From: Anopheles merus
Lineage: Eukaryota; Arthropoda; Insecta; Diptera; Culicidae
Direction of reading: 5' to 3'
Length of the DNA: 64,000 bases
NCBI RefSeq assembly: GCF_017562075.2
Contig: NC_054085.1
Location: forward strand, 36,040,039-36,104,038
Of this stretch, positions 46,260-56,118 are shown in pieces. The translations under genes and the position numbers were made by a program. How positions within the stretch are numbered: position 1 is the first letter of the stretch; each line of letters begins with the position of its first letter. Below the pieces are notes generated by a model, which was not told where the DNA came from, did no database searches, and worked only from the letters and a program-made list of their open reading frames with translations.

Positions 46260-48796
46260 ATAGAGTTCGAGGTGCAAAACTAAGCGCGCACTGCTCGCCA
46301 GGGAATAGCTTTCCTTACACCACTTTCACGTTTCCCGTTTAACCAGCAGTTACACTAGTTCGTTCGTACGCTGCATGCTTGCTGCAGCATGCGAACCATT
46401 TTTAATACCTCCTTTCCGAATCCTACTTGCTTGTTAATCCATTTCTAAACTATCTATTCGCTAAAAGAATTGCAATACGTAGGAAGAAGGCGTAGACTGT
46501 AAGATGTGTGTACCATCTTTCTTTCGGGTTTTGTTTTTAAACATACACACAACTGTTCGAAACCAAATAGAGCTTGGCACAGGGAAGTAGAAAAATCATA
46601 CAGACGCTCGAAGGAGCTCGGCTGGAGTTGGCACTCCTTAGCGCTTGGGTCAAACCAACAGCCAGCGCCCGAAATACTCTTACCATGCTCTGCTTAGTAT
46701 GTTAGTTCTCGTTTGTTTTAGGTTATTGTGCCTGGTTTTTGTTTGTTTGTTTAGCTAGTTATGTTTGAAAATTATAAAAAAAAATGCTTCCCTGCCCTGC
46801 TACTGTTGCATATTCCTTGCGTATGTCTGCTCCCCACCCAGAGGTAAACGGTGTAACACTGTTTACCTGTTGCTTGTTTTTAGGCGTAGTTAACAATCTA
46901 TCAGTGCACACCATCGACAAATCTTACCGAATTCTATCGTTTTCTCTATCACCCGCTGTCGAGATACATGCTATTAGACAAACACTAACAAGTCGACTGC
47001 AAAAGTGCAAACCGGAGAGTTCCGAGTTAAAGGCTGAATGAAATGTAGTTTTTACCAAACACGTTGTAGGGCGTGCAGGTGTGTTAGCTAGGGATTTGTG
47101 ACTCAAATCTTAAGACGGCGATGTGATTGTTACAGCTGATAGAGAGGTAGTGATAGTAGCAATAGACCAAACAGCAGCAGTCATACCGAAGACGACAACC
47201 GTTTCCTCCGACAAAGACGCTATGTGTTTTTGTGTTATTGTAAAAGACACTGTGTGTGTGTGTGGTATATGTTCCCAAATGCGATGGGAATACCTATTAT
47301 ACGCAGACTCGCAACGACACTCTGATGCAGCCGTACAAATTGTATTGCGAATAATTAAATGTAATAAATGAAGAAACAACAGAGAGACTACAACAGGAAG
47401 AGGGAGAGCATTTGCCACCGCGTTTGTGGCAAGTAACAATTAAGAAAAGAAAAGGTGGTTATATGCTGCTCCGGATCTAGTACAACAAACTGCGGCTTGA
47501 AGAGGTAGTAATTGTCGGAAGGGATCTGTTCAGTTTGTAGAGGATTGAAACATCCGCAAGCTTCCTATTTTATTTATATAGGCCGTGCGCTATGGAGTAC
47601 TGTACAAAAACGCTGGTACATAAGCGAACCACAAGCGTGCTAGTTTACCTTACTATTTGAACTGTATTGTAAGCCCTTTGTGCATCCAGGGTATCCAAAT
47701 TCTCGATCATATGCGCTTCGCTGAAAGAATGATTCGACGTGATCGCCATTATACGCCTTGCTGTACACACCTTAATGAAAACGGTACATTATTTATCTAC
47801 ATATCTTTCTTCCACAACATACAGCTATAGACGGAAAGCAATTTTATAACGTTTCAAATCTAACCGTATTCAACTGTCGCGCGTTCGGTTCTACTCTTAA
47901 GACTTTGCGCGAGTAGGTAGTTGCGCGCAATATCTCAATTTGAAACTGAAAATCGATCCGAGCAGATGGTAGGAGCTAATGTGTGGAACGTTCTGTCCTT
48001 GCGTTACTTTATAGGCAAAAATCTCTCTAGTCAGTAAGAAGAAAAGGAAAGAAAGAATGTTTGGAGCAGTTGACTACACTGTCACGGTATATAGAATGTA
48101 AGATAGTTTTACCAAATGTTACTGTCATGCGTTACAGCAAAACAAATCCCATCCGCACGGTCGCGTCAAAGTTTGAAGGGGTATAGCTTCTTTAAGCTCT
48201 TTTGATCAAACGATGGATCCAGCTGTAGGTAGAGCGTGACAGTAATGAGGCGCAAAGCCACAGAAAGTTTATTTTAAGTAGGTTTTTGTTTGGAAGTAAT
48301 GTACTACGCTGGGTACCGGGAAACAGCCATCTGCTGCTATAAGTATAGTTTACGTTAATAATAGTTTCACGGTATGTTCTTCGCTGGAAAGAACGCTGGA
48401 ACGGCAGAATATGCAAATAATTAAACCAAAAAACATTTAAAAAAACACAGACACACAGGCAAATGTAGGATTAAGATATAGTTATTAGTAAATGAATGTG
48501 TTGTGTGGTTGCAATTGTTTTCTATACATGATCCCATTTTTTATTTGTTTTACAACAGGAATGGAAAACGAATTACAATGAATTCAATAAGAAACACTAT
48601 GTTAAGATGGCGATGGTGATGATTTACTGAAAATGACATGATGACGATCGAAATGAATCCTAACCAGTAGCAGGTAGTAGTCGCAAGATACGTCCACAGA
48701 AACACTAGTGCAACGATTTTTGAACGGTAAATATAAAAATGTATTTCAATTCGTCTCTTGTACAAACATATTTATCTTTGATCCACAGGAATACTG
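46260..48796. other. Convergent 3' region between PSS (+) and the ankyrin-HEPN candidate (-)
   Basis: AT-rich, no coding exons. AATAAA on + at 47363-47368 may end PSS. On the - strand, AATAAA at 48540-48545 lies about 250 bp past the stop of the ankyrin gene. Short frames at 46.5-47.4 and 48.2-48.8 kb are not family-like. Confidence 0.55.
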
Positions 48797-51700
48797 TTAA
48801 ATGATCGAGCTAGCTAGAACCATTAATTCTTCCAGAAACTTTTCGGCATTGTTCCAACCTTCCGCCTGCACGAACTGTGTGACGGTCGTGTTTGATGTTT
48901 TACTTGATGAATAATTAAGAATGCTCAGTATTCTGGGCAAATCACGCTCATCAGTTTCATCCAGCGGGTGCTCCAGTTCGTACTCCAGCAGTGCCTTCAA
49001 GAGTTCGTAATCATTGCAGTTCAATGATGATAGCACAAGATCGTAGTCATCGTGCCATGTAATTCCACGAATATTGTGTTTAGTCGCATGATGCAGCAAA
49101 CATTTCACATATGCAATATTTTTCTCCATCAAAGCTATCCAAAGGGGTGGCTTTGTATTGCCATGTAATGTCAAATCAGGTTCGTACTCCAATATCAACT
49201 CCAGCACTTCTGTGGTGTTCTCCAATATAGCATAATGCAGCAGTGTGTAGCCCTGGGTGCTCACTATATTTACCGAGCCAGGATCATAGTCGAGTAGCAT
49301 TTTGATCACTTGCGTCGGGCGTTGATAACTTGCGCGCAAAGCCACGTGTGCCGCTGTTTCTCCACTGCTGCTCAGTACTCTCACATCCACCTTGCAGGCC
49401 AGCAAACGTTGAATTATATCGCACCGGCCACTCCTTGCGGCGTGATGTATCATTCGTTCGCCACTAGTTTCGCCATCGTCAAATTCCAGTACGGAAGCCC
49501 CGTCACTGTTCCGTAGATCACGCCTAATACACTCGTCGAACAGATATCGAGCAATAGCAAAATCACGTGAACATAGTAAGGAAAGGTGTATGGCACTCAC
49601 ACCGTTTATTCCCAATAGCAACGGGTTGGCATCGTTTTCAACTAACAGTTGAACTATCTCCAGCTTTTCGTTATTGAAGCAACAGTGTAGTGAGGGGGTA
49701 CCGTCGAACCCAGCTGGTGCATTTGTCATAACACCGAGGTCAACCTTGGTTCCCGGTGGATCGACACTGTTAATGAAACAAACATCCGCCACTCGGCAAA
49801 AATAGTGTTTAGTGCCGTCCATTGATTTGAATTGTGCGAAAACCGCTGTGCTTTGTCTGAGTTCTTCCTTGGAGAACTTAAGTAAATCTTTTAGACTGTC
49901 ATCCAGGGAGTTTGGATTGCTCAACGACAATGTACCGCTTTCAGGATATTTAATGCTGACATTAATCGTGGTTAATACATTGAAAGTGACTGATACAGAT
50001 GCACTATCGAGCGTGAAATCGTGCCAAACCATGTTCGTCAAATATGCACATTTTTGTAAAGCGGAATATGCACTATCATACATAGAGATTCTATTGCTAT
50101 GCTCCGATGGTACCTGTTCGTCCCCCGCGCACGAATACGGTGTATCTCGTTCGACGATAATCCTGTGCAACGTTCCTACTCTATCGATCGTGCGCAATTG
50201 ACGTGCCCAGTTGAGCAGGCTTTCAACCATTGCCGTGTTGCCATCTGCAACAGCGCTACCCAATGGCGTTTTTTGGTATGGCTCTCCCTCCAGAAAAGCA
50301 ACCATCTTCCAACGCTGTAGCATATTCAACGGCAATCCAAAGCGATCTTTCTCATTTTTTGTTACAATCACATCTAGATTTTTCACCCGCTTCGCGATCA
50401 TTTCCAACGCATCCCTATTACGACTTTCTACTATCGTCACCAGCACCGATGAACTGTCAATCCAGTCAAAGCCCATCTTTTCGAGCGCTCGTACCGTCCT
50501 CCCAGCTGTATGCCCATATTGCACAGTTACAGCAAATGGATGTGGCGCCTCACGCAGGAAGGCATCGCGTTTGACTGAGCTGATTTGTTGGAGTATGCGA
50601 GCCTGGTCAAACTTCACCAGCTGAAGCAGTGTACAATTTTTATTGCTCAAATGGCCAGGGAAAGGCGTATCGACCGGAATATCTGGATACTTCTGCAGCA
50701 ACAGCTCCACACACGACCAGTGCTGGCCATCTGCTGCTAAAAATATAATGCTGGCAATATCCGAAGAGTTCGTCAAAGGACAAATTGTTAGTAGATGCTG
50801 CAAAACATGCATCCTTCCCCTTTTTGCGGCCAGTTGGTGGCATATATATGTTTTCAGCGTTAGAAATTGTGAGAACGCTTGTTTTAGCATGTAGAGTGCA
50901 GCTTCATCATTTCTCATATCAGTTGCAAATTGGAATATTTGTTCGAATTGGTTTACATCGATATCCATTCTACCCATTGCATCAGTAAAGAAGTCTTGCC
51001 TGTGTAAAATTACAGCGATTGACACTGCATTTTGATTTAGTACGGGTGTGTGCGGTAGTAACATATTTGCTATCGTTCGTTTACAGTAACTCATAGCAAC
51101 ACAGAGGAGATCCACATTGTTAGTATCTTCTGGACTGCTGAACATACCGAAATGAGGCAACATCTCACGAACACTTCGCTCATTGCCGTTTACTATACAC
51201 TCTATCAAAATTTGACGTCTTTTGGCGACATTGGCCTGGTTTACGAACCATTCCGTGCGCAGCAGGTTGGCCATCAGATCCGGCCAACAAGCGAGTTTAC
51301 CCGGTAGCTCAGAGCTTTCACTCTCGACCCATCGTTCGAATGCTGCCGGATAGTCGCCTAAGCGTAGAGCCTTGTTCAGTTGATACGATGGGCTTTCAAG
51401 TGCTTCCATATATCGTGCAAAATATCGGTTCAAATATCTTAAAACCTGCACATCAAAACGGCAAACATTTCCCAGCTCGATAAGCGGTAAACTATCGCTT
51501 GGACAACAGAGAGCATTTGGAGAGCAACAGAATCGACTTTTTAACTCACCACCATCCCGCACAGCGAAATGTATCTGCCGTACGTCTCGCGTTTGGATTG
51601 CGGTCAACAATCCTTCCTGCACTCCTTGCCACCGCCTTGTATCTTCAAAAGATGGAAACTTGCTTGGCGCTGTGTTCGGGTCTGTCGCGCATTTTGTATC

Positions 51701-54562
51701 AAACAGGTGTACCTTCGTGGTGGCAAACACAAGAGCGTTAATTATGATTTTTACCTTCGAGCTGTAGGTTAATAGATCGTAGGACAGTACGTCGTGGGCC
51801 AAATAGTTCCGGTAGTTCCTCCCCTGGATCATGGGAATGGAATGTTTCATGTAGTGAAAACTGTCGCCAAAGTATTGTACTGCTATCAGCATCTCGCAAA
51901 GATCCAGCTGAATCTTCATCAATGCAACTAATGTACGTGTCGGAAAATTACCACACTCAACAGCGACTAAACCATCAACAGTGTGCAGCTGGCGTTCTTC
52001 TAGTATGGCGAGCAATGTGTTGCGCGTATCATCGTAATACTGCTGCAGCACCTCTTGATCCTTGCTCAGCAGCTGTCTGGCCAATCGCTCGTTCCATGCG
52101 ATCTTGTGCTGTTTGCAGAACGCTGTCAGCACCTTCCATTTGCTATCCAAGTAGAACACGTTGTTGTAGTAAGGCTTCAGACGGGCGCACAGTGATTGCA
52201 ACGCTTCTTCATCGAGCTTGTCCGCTAGTCCCAGTTCCTGTGCCAGCTGTCGTGTTTGCGCCAGACTGTCGAACTCTTGCGAGCAATCAAACTCACAGAC
52301 AGCACTGCGCAGCAGATGCGAAAACGTGCAAGGAAAGTAATCGAGTGTTTGGCGTGCTTCTTTCGAATCTACGCAAGATAAATTCACGTGAATGTTGCGC
52401 CAGTTGGAGCGCCATCGACTATAGATCCTCTTTACAACCGACAACTTGTAAAGAAACCAGTCAAGCATTCGTTTCACCGACGGTAGATCGTCGCTGCAGT
52501 AACCAAGGGAAGCTACGGCGGAAAGTTGTAGATCATTGGTAGCATTTAAGAAATCGCCAATTTCATCGACGATGACACACTTAGTCTCTACATCATTTCG
52601 CCACAACTCATATTCCCGCATGTTGCGGATGGATTCTTTCTTCGCTTCCTCTGTGAAAGTGGCTTTTATGTTTTGGAAACATTGTTTCACCTCTTCGTAT
52701 TGTTTCTGCTGGCTCGCTTCTAGCTCCTTGTTATGGCTGGCATAGCGGGCTAGCGATTGAAATAACTCAAACGACTGGCATGATCGTAACTGCCCATAGA
52801 ACGAATACTTGATATCGGCGACCAACACGATGTACAGCAGCTGGAATACAATTCTGATTGGACCAAACTTGGAGTAAAACTCTTTGCACAGCTTTCGATC
52901 GTCAACGTATGGTGCGAGAAGCCGGTGTAGCGGGACGCCGTGCGAAAACATTTCCCGCAGTGACTTGTTTTGCTTGACAAAGTGTGGTGTTACAATCGCT
53001 TTCATCACGTCTTGTATCTTGCCGGGCAGATTGGCTGAGTTTGTGGTATTTTTCAACGCTTCTCCCAGCGTTTGCATGACACCCTGCATGCACATGATGT
53101 CAGTGTGCGTGCTCTCGTTTTCCAACGGTTTTATTTGCGCACTATAACGAAGCATCTTCCGCAGCGAGTAGAACTGCTTGGTTTTGGCGTAACACTTGAG
53201 CAGCTTACGCTTGATGCGACGATCCTTGAATCGCATCAGATGGTGAAGCTTAAATGCTTCTTCCGCGATCAGCTCTGGCAGTATGGACTCGGTAGTGCGC
53301 CCTTTTCTCCACTCACTTGTCAATCTGGTAACCACATTCTGTGGATGGGATACTGGAGGCAACCGGATGCGTATCTGCTCGATGATTAGCTGTTTGGATT
53401 TGGTTTTAAACTCGTTCAACTCGTCCATTCTTTGTTCGGTCCACGCTGGATCTATTTTTCTCACCCTCTCCGCCATTTCCTTGATCAATCTGTCCGCATT
53501 GGTAGGCCACAACATCGCTCGCTTATTCTCCAACAGTTTCGTTAGGTGGTTTTTATGCGGGATTACGGCATTCGCTACCTTGCTCATCATGTCCAAAACG
53601 ATGGCCTCCTTCTGGGAGAATATTTCTATTTCGAACGGCTTTGCTACCGCAAACAGATCCGAGTGCATCGTCTCTAGAAAATCTTTGGCGATCGTGAGTT
53701 GATCGGTAATCATGCGTACAACATCAATCACCAAGCGCTTGGTCACCAACAGCCGGTACTCGGGAACACTATCCGTATGTATTGAAACAAAGATTGCCAC
53801 ACAAAACAGTGCCTCTGACATTGGCAGGTGGGCCAGGAATTGGTTGTGCTTGAGGAAGTAACAGTGGTTGTGCCACGCTTGCAATTGGTGGAGCAACGTA
53901 TCGTCTATATCGGTGTAGAGGCCTGTGTCATACTTTTCGCTGATCACACTCCAACACTCGCGTACGACCTTCATGTGCTGCTTCCATTCGTTGGGATCCT
54001 TCACCCCGGACCAATCACCCGACAGATGCTCAAACCCAAAGGCGGACAGTTTCCACATCACGTACACTCGAACATTCGACGCCAGACTAAACTGCTTCAT
54101 AGTCAACTGCATCAACGCACTGGTCAGATGCTGGAACTCCTCCATTCTCTCATAGCGCTGCATCGCTAGAAACGTTTTAACAATCGGCAAAGAATTGTGA
54201 CGCATTATCTTGTAGCAAGCGGTACCGCCATCCGCTTCGGCTATTTCTATTTTTTGTATTAGCGCTCTCACCAGCTCATCGTCGCCAAGGGCTAAAGCAC
54301 ACTGCAGCACGGTATGCCCTTCTCTATCCACCACGGTGCTATCGAACCACTCGCTCGCGTACAATCGGCGCACCATAGTGAGGTCTCGCGAGCTTCCGGC
54401 GAGCTTTTTCACGCACAAATGCAACGGTGATGCGCCATATTCCTTATCAAACTCCAACACAGTATCCAGAGTCACCTGCTCTACGCAGCTCTCCATCAAA
54501 TCCAAGTCATTCTTGTCAATGGCAAGGAACATACTTTTCACCAAATCTTTGCACATGATCAC
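48797..54562 (-). CDS. Giant intronless ankyrin-repeat protein with HEPN-like RNxxxH motif (uncharacterised)
   Basis: One uninterrupted frame from ATG at 54562 to TAA at 48797-48799, 1,921 residues, in a region where all long neighbours have introns. N-terminal ankyrin-like repeats lie at about residues 38-115 (ASPLHLCVKK, GHTVLQCALALGDDELVRAL). Divergent ankyrin-like helices lie at roughly 1105-1460, and clearer repeats at about 1615-1880 (TPSLHCCFNNEKLEIVQLL, RMIHHAARSGRCDIIQRLL, GYTLLHYAILENTTEVLELI). The central part is helical and unrecognised. It holds RNYLAH at 918-923, exact for the HEPN RNase signature R-N-x3-H, and REMFSH (R-x4-H) at 536-541. HEPN proteins are often RNases in immunity and stress. 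No signal peptide or membrane span is evident, so it is probably cytosolic. Function is unknown; an RNA-directed role is inference. Confidence 0.8.
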   Translation of the reverse strand: MIMCKDLVKSMFLAIDKNDLDLMESCVEQVTLDTVLEFDKEYGASPLHLCVKKLAGSSRDLTMVRRLYASEWFDSTVVDREGHTVLQCALALGDDELVRALIQKIEIAEADGGTACYKIMRHNSLPIVKTFLAMQRYERMEEFQHLTSALMQLTMKQFSLASNVRVYVMWKLSAFGFEHLSGDWSGVKDPNEWKQHMKVVRECWSVISEKYDTGLYTDIDDTLLHQLQAWHNHCYFLKHNQFLAHLPMSEALFCVAIFVSIHTDSVPEYRLLVTKRLVIDVVRMITDQLTIAKDFLETMHSDLFAVAKPFEIEIFSQKEAIVLDMMSKVANAVIPHKNHLTKLLENKRAMLWPTNADRLIKEMAERVRKIDPAWTEQRMDELNEFKTKSKQLIIEQIRIRLPPVSHPQNVVTRLTSEWRKGRTTESILPELIAEEAFKLHHLMRFKDRRIKRKLLKCYAKTKQFYSLRKMLRYSAQIKPLENESTHTDIMCMQGVMQTLGEALKNTTNSANLPGKIQDVMKAIVTPHFVKQNKSLREMFSHGVPLHRLLAPYVDDRKLCKEFYSKFGPIRIVFQLLYIVLVADIKYSFYGQLRSCQSFELFQSLARYASHNKELEASQQKQYEEVKQCFQNIKATFTEEAKKESIRNMREYELWRNDVETKCVIVDEIGDFLNATNDLQLSAVASLGYCSDDLPSVKRMLDWFLYKLSVVKRIYSRWRSNWRNIHVNLSCVDSKEARQTLDYFPCTFSHLLRSAVCEFDCSQEFDSLAQTRQLAQELGLADKLDEEALQSLCARLKPYYNNVFYLDSKWKVLTAFCKQHKIAWNERLARQLLSKDQEVLQQYYDDTRNTLLAILEERQLHTVDGLVAVECGNFPTRTLVALMKIQLDLCEMLIAVQYFGDSFHYMKHSIPMIQGRNYRNYLAHDVLSYDLLTYSSKVKIIINALVFATTKVHLFDTKCATDPNTAPSKFPSFEDTRRWQGVQEGLLTAIQTRDVRQIHFAVRDGGELKSRFCCSPNALCCPSDSLPLIELGNVCRFDVQVLRYLNRYFARYMEALESPSYQLNKALRLGDYPAAFERWVESESSELPGKLACWPDLMANLLRTEWFVNQANVAKRRQILIECIVNGNERSVREMLPHFGMFSSPEDTNNVDLLCVAMSYCKRTIANMLLPHTPVLNQNAVSIAVILHRQDFFTDAMGRMDIDVNQFEQIFQFATDMRNDEAALYMLKQAFSQFLTLKTYICHQLAAKRGRMHVLQHLLTICPLTNSSDIASIIFLAADGQHWSCVELLLQKYPDIPVDTPFPGHLSNKNCTLLQLVKFDQARILQQISSVKRDAFLREAPHPFAVTVQYGHTAGRTVRALEKMGFDWIDSSSVLVTIVESRNRDALEMIAKRVKNLDVIVTKNEKDRFGLPLNMLQRWKMVAFLEGEPYQKTPLGSAVADGNTAMVESLLNWARQLRTIDRVGTLHRIIVERDTPYSCAGDEQVPSEHSNRISMYDSAYSALQKCAYLTNMVWHDFTLDSASVSVTFNVLTTINVSIKYPESGTLSLSNPNSLDDSLKDLLKFSKEELRQSTAVFAQFKSMDGTKHYFCRVADVCFINSVDPPGTKVDLGVMTNAPAGFDGTPSLHCCFNNEKLEIVQLLVENDANPLLLGINGVSAIHLSLLCSRDFAIARYLFDECIRRDLRNSDGASVLEFDDGETSGERMIHHAARSGRCDIIQRLLACKVDVRVLSSSGETAAHVALRASYQRPTQVIKMLLDYDPGSVNIVSTQGYTLLHYAILENTTEVLELILEYEPDLTLHGNTKPPLWIALMEKNIAYVKCLLHHATKHNIRGITWHDDYDLVLSSLNCNDYELLKALLEYELEHPLDETDERDLPRILSILNYSSSKTSNTTVTQFVQAEGWNNAEKFLEELMVLASSII

Positions 54563-54699
54563 TCAACTTAAGAACGTTGTTGATAACGAACCAAACTCTG
54601 CTCCGCTCTAAATGATTAAAACCCGACTTCTCACAAGCAACTAGTCGAGAGGTATCCGTGTTTTAGCATTTTATTTGCTTGATGAGACAATCTTGGGGA

Positions 54700-54709
54700 G
54701 GAATTCCCC
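54700..54709 (-). promoter_or_regulatory. kappaB-like site upstream of the ankyrin-HEPN candidate gene
   Basis: On the gene's strand the sequence is GGGGAATTCC, matching the NF-kappaB/Relish-type consensus, about 138 bp upstream of the ATG. A 10-bp degenerate match can occur by chance; its position before this gene gives it weight. Confidence 0.4.
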
Positions 54710-54724
54710 TAACACGTTAGCAAA

Positions 54725-54743
54725 TCTCCCAAATTTTGGGAGA
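54725..54743. repeat. 19-bp perfect palindrome upstream of the ankyrin-HEPN candidate gene
   Basis: TCTCCCAAA and TTTGGGAGA arms around a central T, 160-180 bp upstream of the ATG and 15 bp from the kappaB-like site. It could be a dimer-binding site; the factor is unknown. Confidence 0.6.
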
Positions 54744-55071
54744 AACGCTCTCAAACTATCGCAGAGATGTTGAAGGAAGGGTGTTCGATTCGGCAGTGAC
54801 TCAAAGCTCAAAGCTCTCTAAGTTGAGACACGCAGCGGTGGAGATAGTGAGGAAGTTCTTAAAGCAACCCCTACTGACTAAAAGAGCGTAATTTACAGGC
54901 GAGGGGCACGTTCTACGTGTGCCACGCCGCTACGAACAGATCAAACTGAGCGCGCTGGCAGAAAGTGATCGCACAGATTGACAAAGGCGGCAAAAATTTG
55001 GCAAAAATCGGCAAAACATTGGTGGCCTCTATAATCTCACTTTTTGATAACGCACTCTACCACAACTAACC

Positions 55072-55141
55072 AAATCGACATGCTTTTTCGTTCTACCCAA
55101 CAGATCAGTAAACTTGAGAGAGCGAGAAAGCATGTTGATTT
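55072..55141 (+). ncRNA. Candidate hairpin RNA (pre-miRNA-like, 23-bp arms)
   Basis: Arms 55072-55094 and 55119-55141 pair over 23 positions with a 24-nt loop. Twenty pairs are Watson-Crick, and the three mismatches are all G.U pairs if the + strand is transcribed. Pairing continues weakly outward (55063-55071 with 55142-55150) with interruptions. The size fits a pre-miRNA, but a small MITE or chance inverted repeat is also possible. I recognise no known seed sequence. Confidence 0.3.
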
Positions 55142-55591
55142 TGTCACTTAAGTCGAGTCCCCAACACAGGGGGGAAACATAGTTGATAGAAAACCTGTTC
55201 TCTCTCATATTTCTTTTTTCATGAACGACTCGTTAATTCTCGCACACCGATGAGTTTCAAGCGCGTGAGTCTCATTCAACTTTGAAGGTGTTTGCGTGTG
55301 GTTTGTATAATACCGTAATTGTGAATATTCTTCAAAACAAAGCCTACAGCATCGTACAATTACCAATTGCAGGCCAGGACATCGATGGTGCGGTCTATCT
55401 CATCAATTCCTGGTGACCCCAGATGGTTTTCATGTTCATGGTCAACACAACCGCACAACGTGTGTGCCGCAATGTCTCCGCCATGCCCGCGTGGTGTTTA
55501 ATCGAGTGAGGAAAAGCCGTACGCCGCTACCCGGTGTGACGTCATCGTAATGCAATTGGAAAGTAATCAATTGAGGGAGGATGATACATTT

Positions 55592-55599
55592 CTTATCAG
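55592..55599. promoter_or_regulatory. GATA-factor site
   Basis: CTTATCAG (reverse CTGATAAG) matches WGATAR. A second, CTTATCA, lies at 55781-55787. Both are 330-530 bp upstream of the ATG of the Arg/Glu-rich gene. GATA sites are common in insect gut and fat-body promoters. Confidence 0.35.
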
Positions 55600-55955
55600 G
55601 CGCGTGCCAGCCACCACCAGCACAGCGAGCGTTAAAGTCGTTTTTCTTTTATTTTCATCCCATTTTTATCCTATTCACACGTTTGAACCGTTGTGTTGCT
55701 GGTGATAGTGGGTTGTGGGATTGTGGTTTTTCTCACGACATGTCCCTGCTGTGGCGCATGCCAGCCGAGGAGTGTGACAACTTATCAATGAATTTCGTCG
55801 CCTCCGAACCGAACCGAGCACAGGGTCCCCATTCATCGTACCAGTGAAGTGTGAAATTGGAGTTTAAATGCAATTTTTCAAGCATCCTAATTCGATGGAA
55901 TCGTTTGCGGGTGTTTTATATTGCTTTGTCAGCATCCTGCGTCGGACAGGATTCC

Positions 55956-55994
55956 TATAAAAGCAAGCTGTCGATGCTCTGGGGAGTGTCAGTT
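55956..55994 (+). promoter_or_regulatory. TATA box and TCAGTT initiator
   Basis: TATAAAAG at 55956-55963 is followed by TCAGTT at 55989-55994, the arthropod initiator. The spacing from TATA start to the initiator A is 35 bp, slightly long. The predicted 5' UTR to the ATG at 56119 is about 128 nt and intronless. Confidence 0.55.
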
Positions 55995-56118
55995 CCAACT
56001 GGAATGTGTAAGAGCACTAAGGGCACACACGCATCCCGATTAAGCTGCTGAAGTGTTGAACAAAACCTATCAAGTGTTGTGAATTTCCATCTTGAAGCGC
56101 AAAGTGTGAAAGCAAACG

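Larger units (their letters stand above)
54563..56118. other. Intergenic region between two divergent intronless genes
   Basis: It contains the kappaB-like site, the palindrome, the hairpin candidate, GATA-type sites (55592-55599, 55781-55787) and the TATA promoter of the + gene. Open frames at 55581 and 55851 have no recognised similarity; they could be part of the 5' region. Confidence 0.5.
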
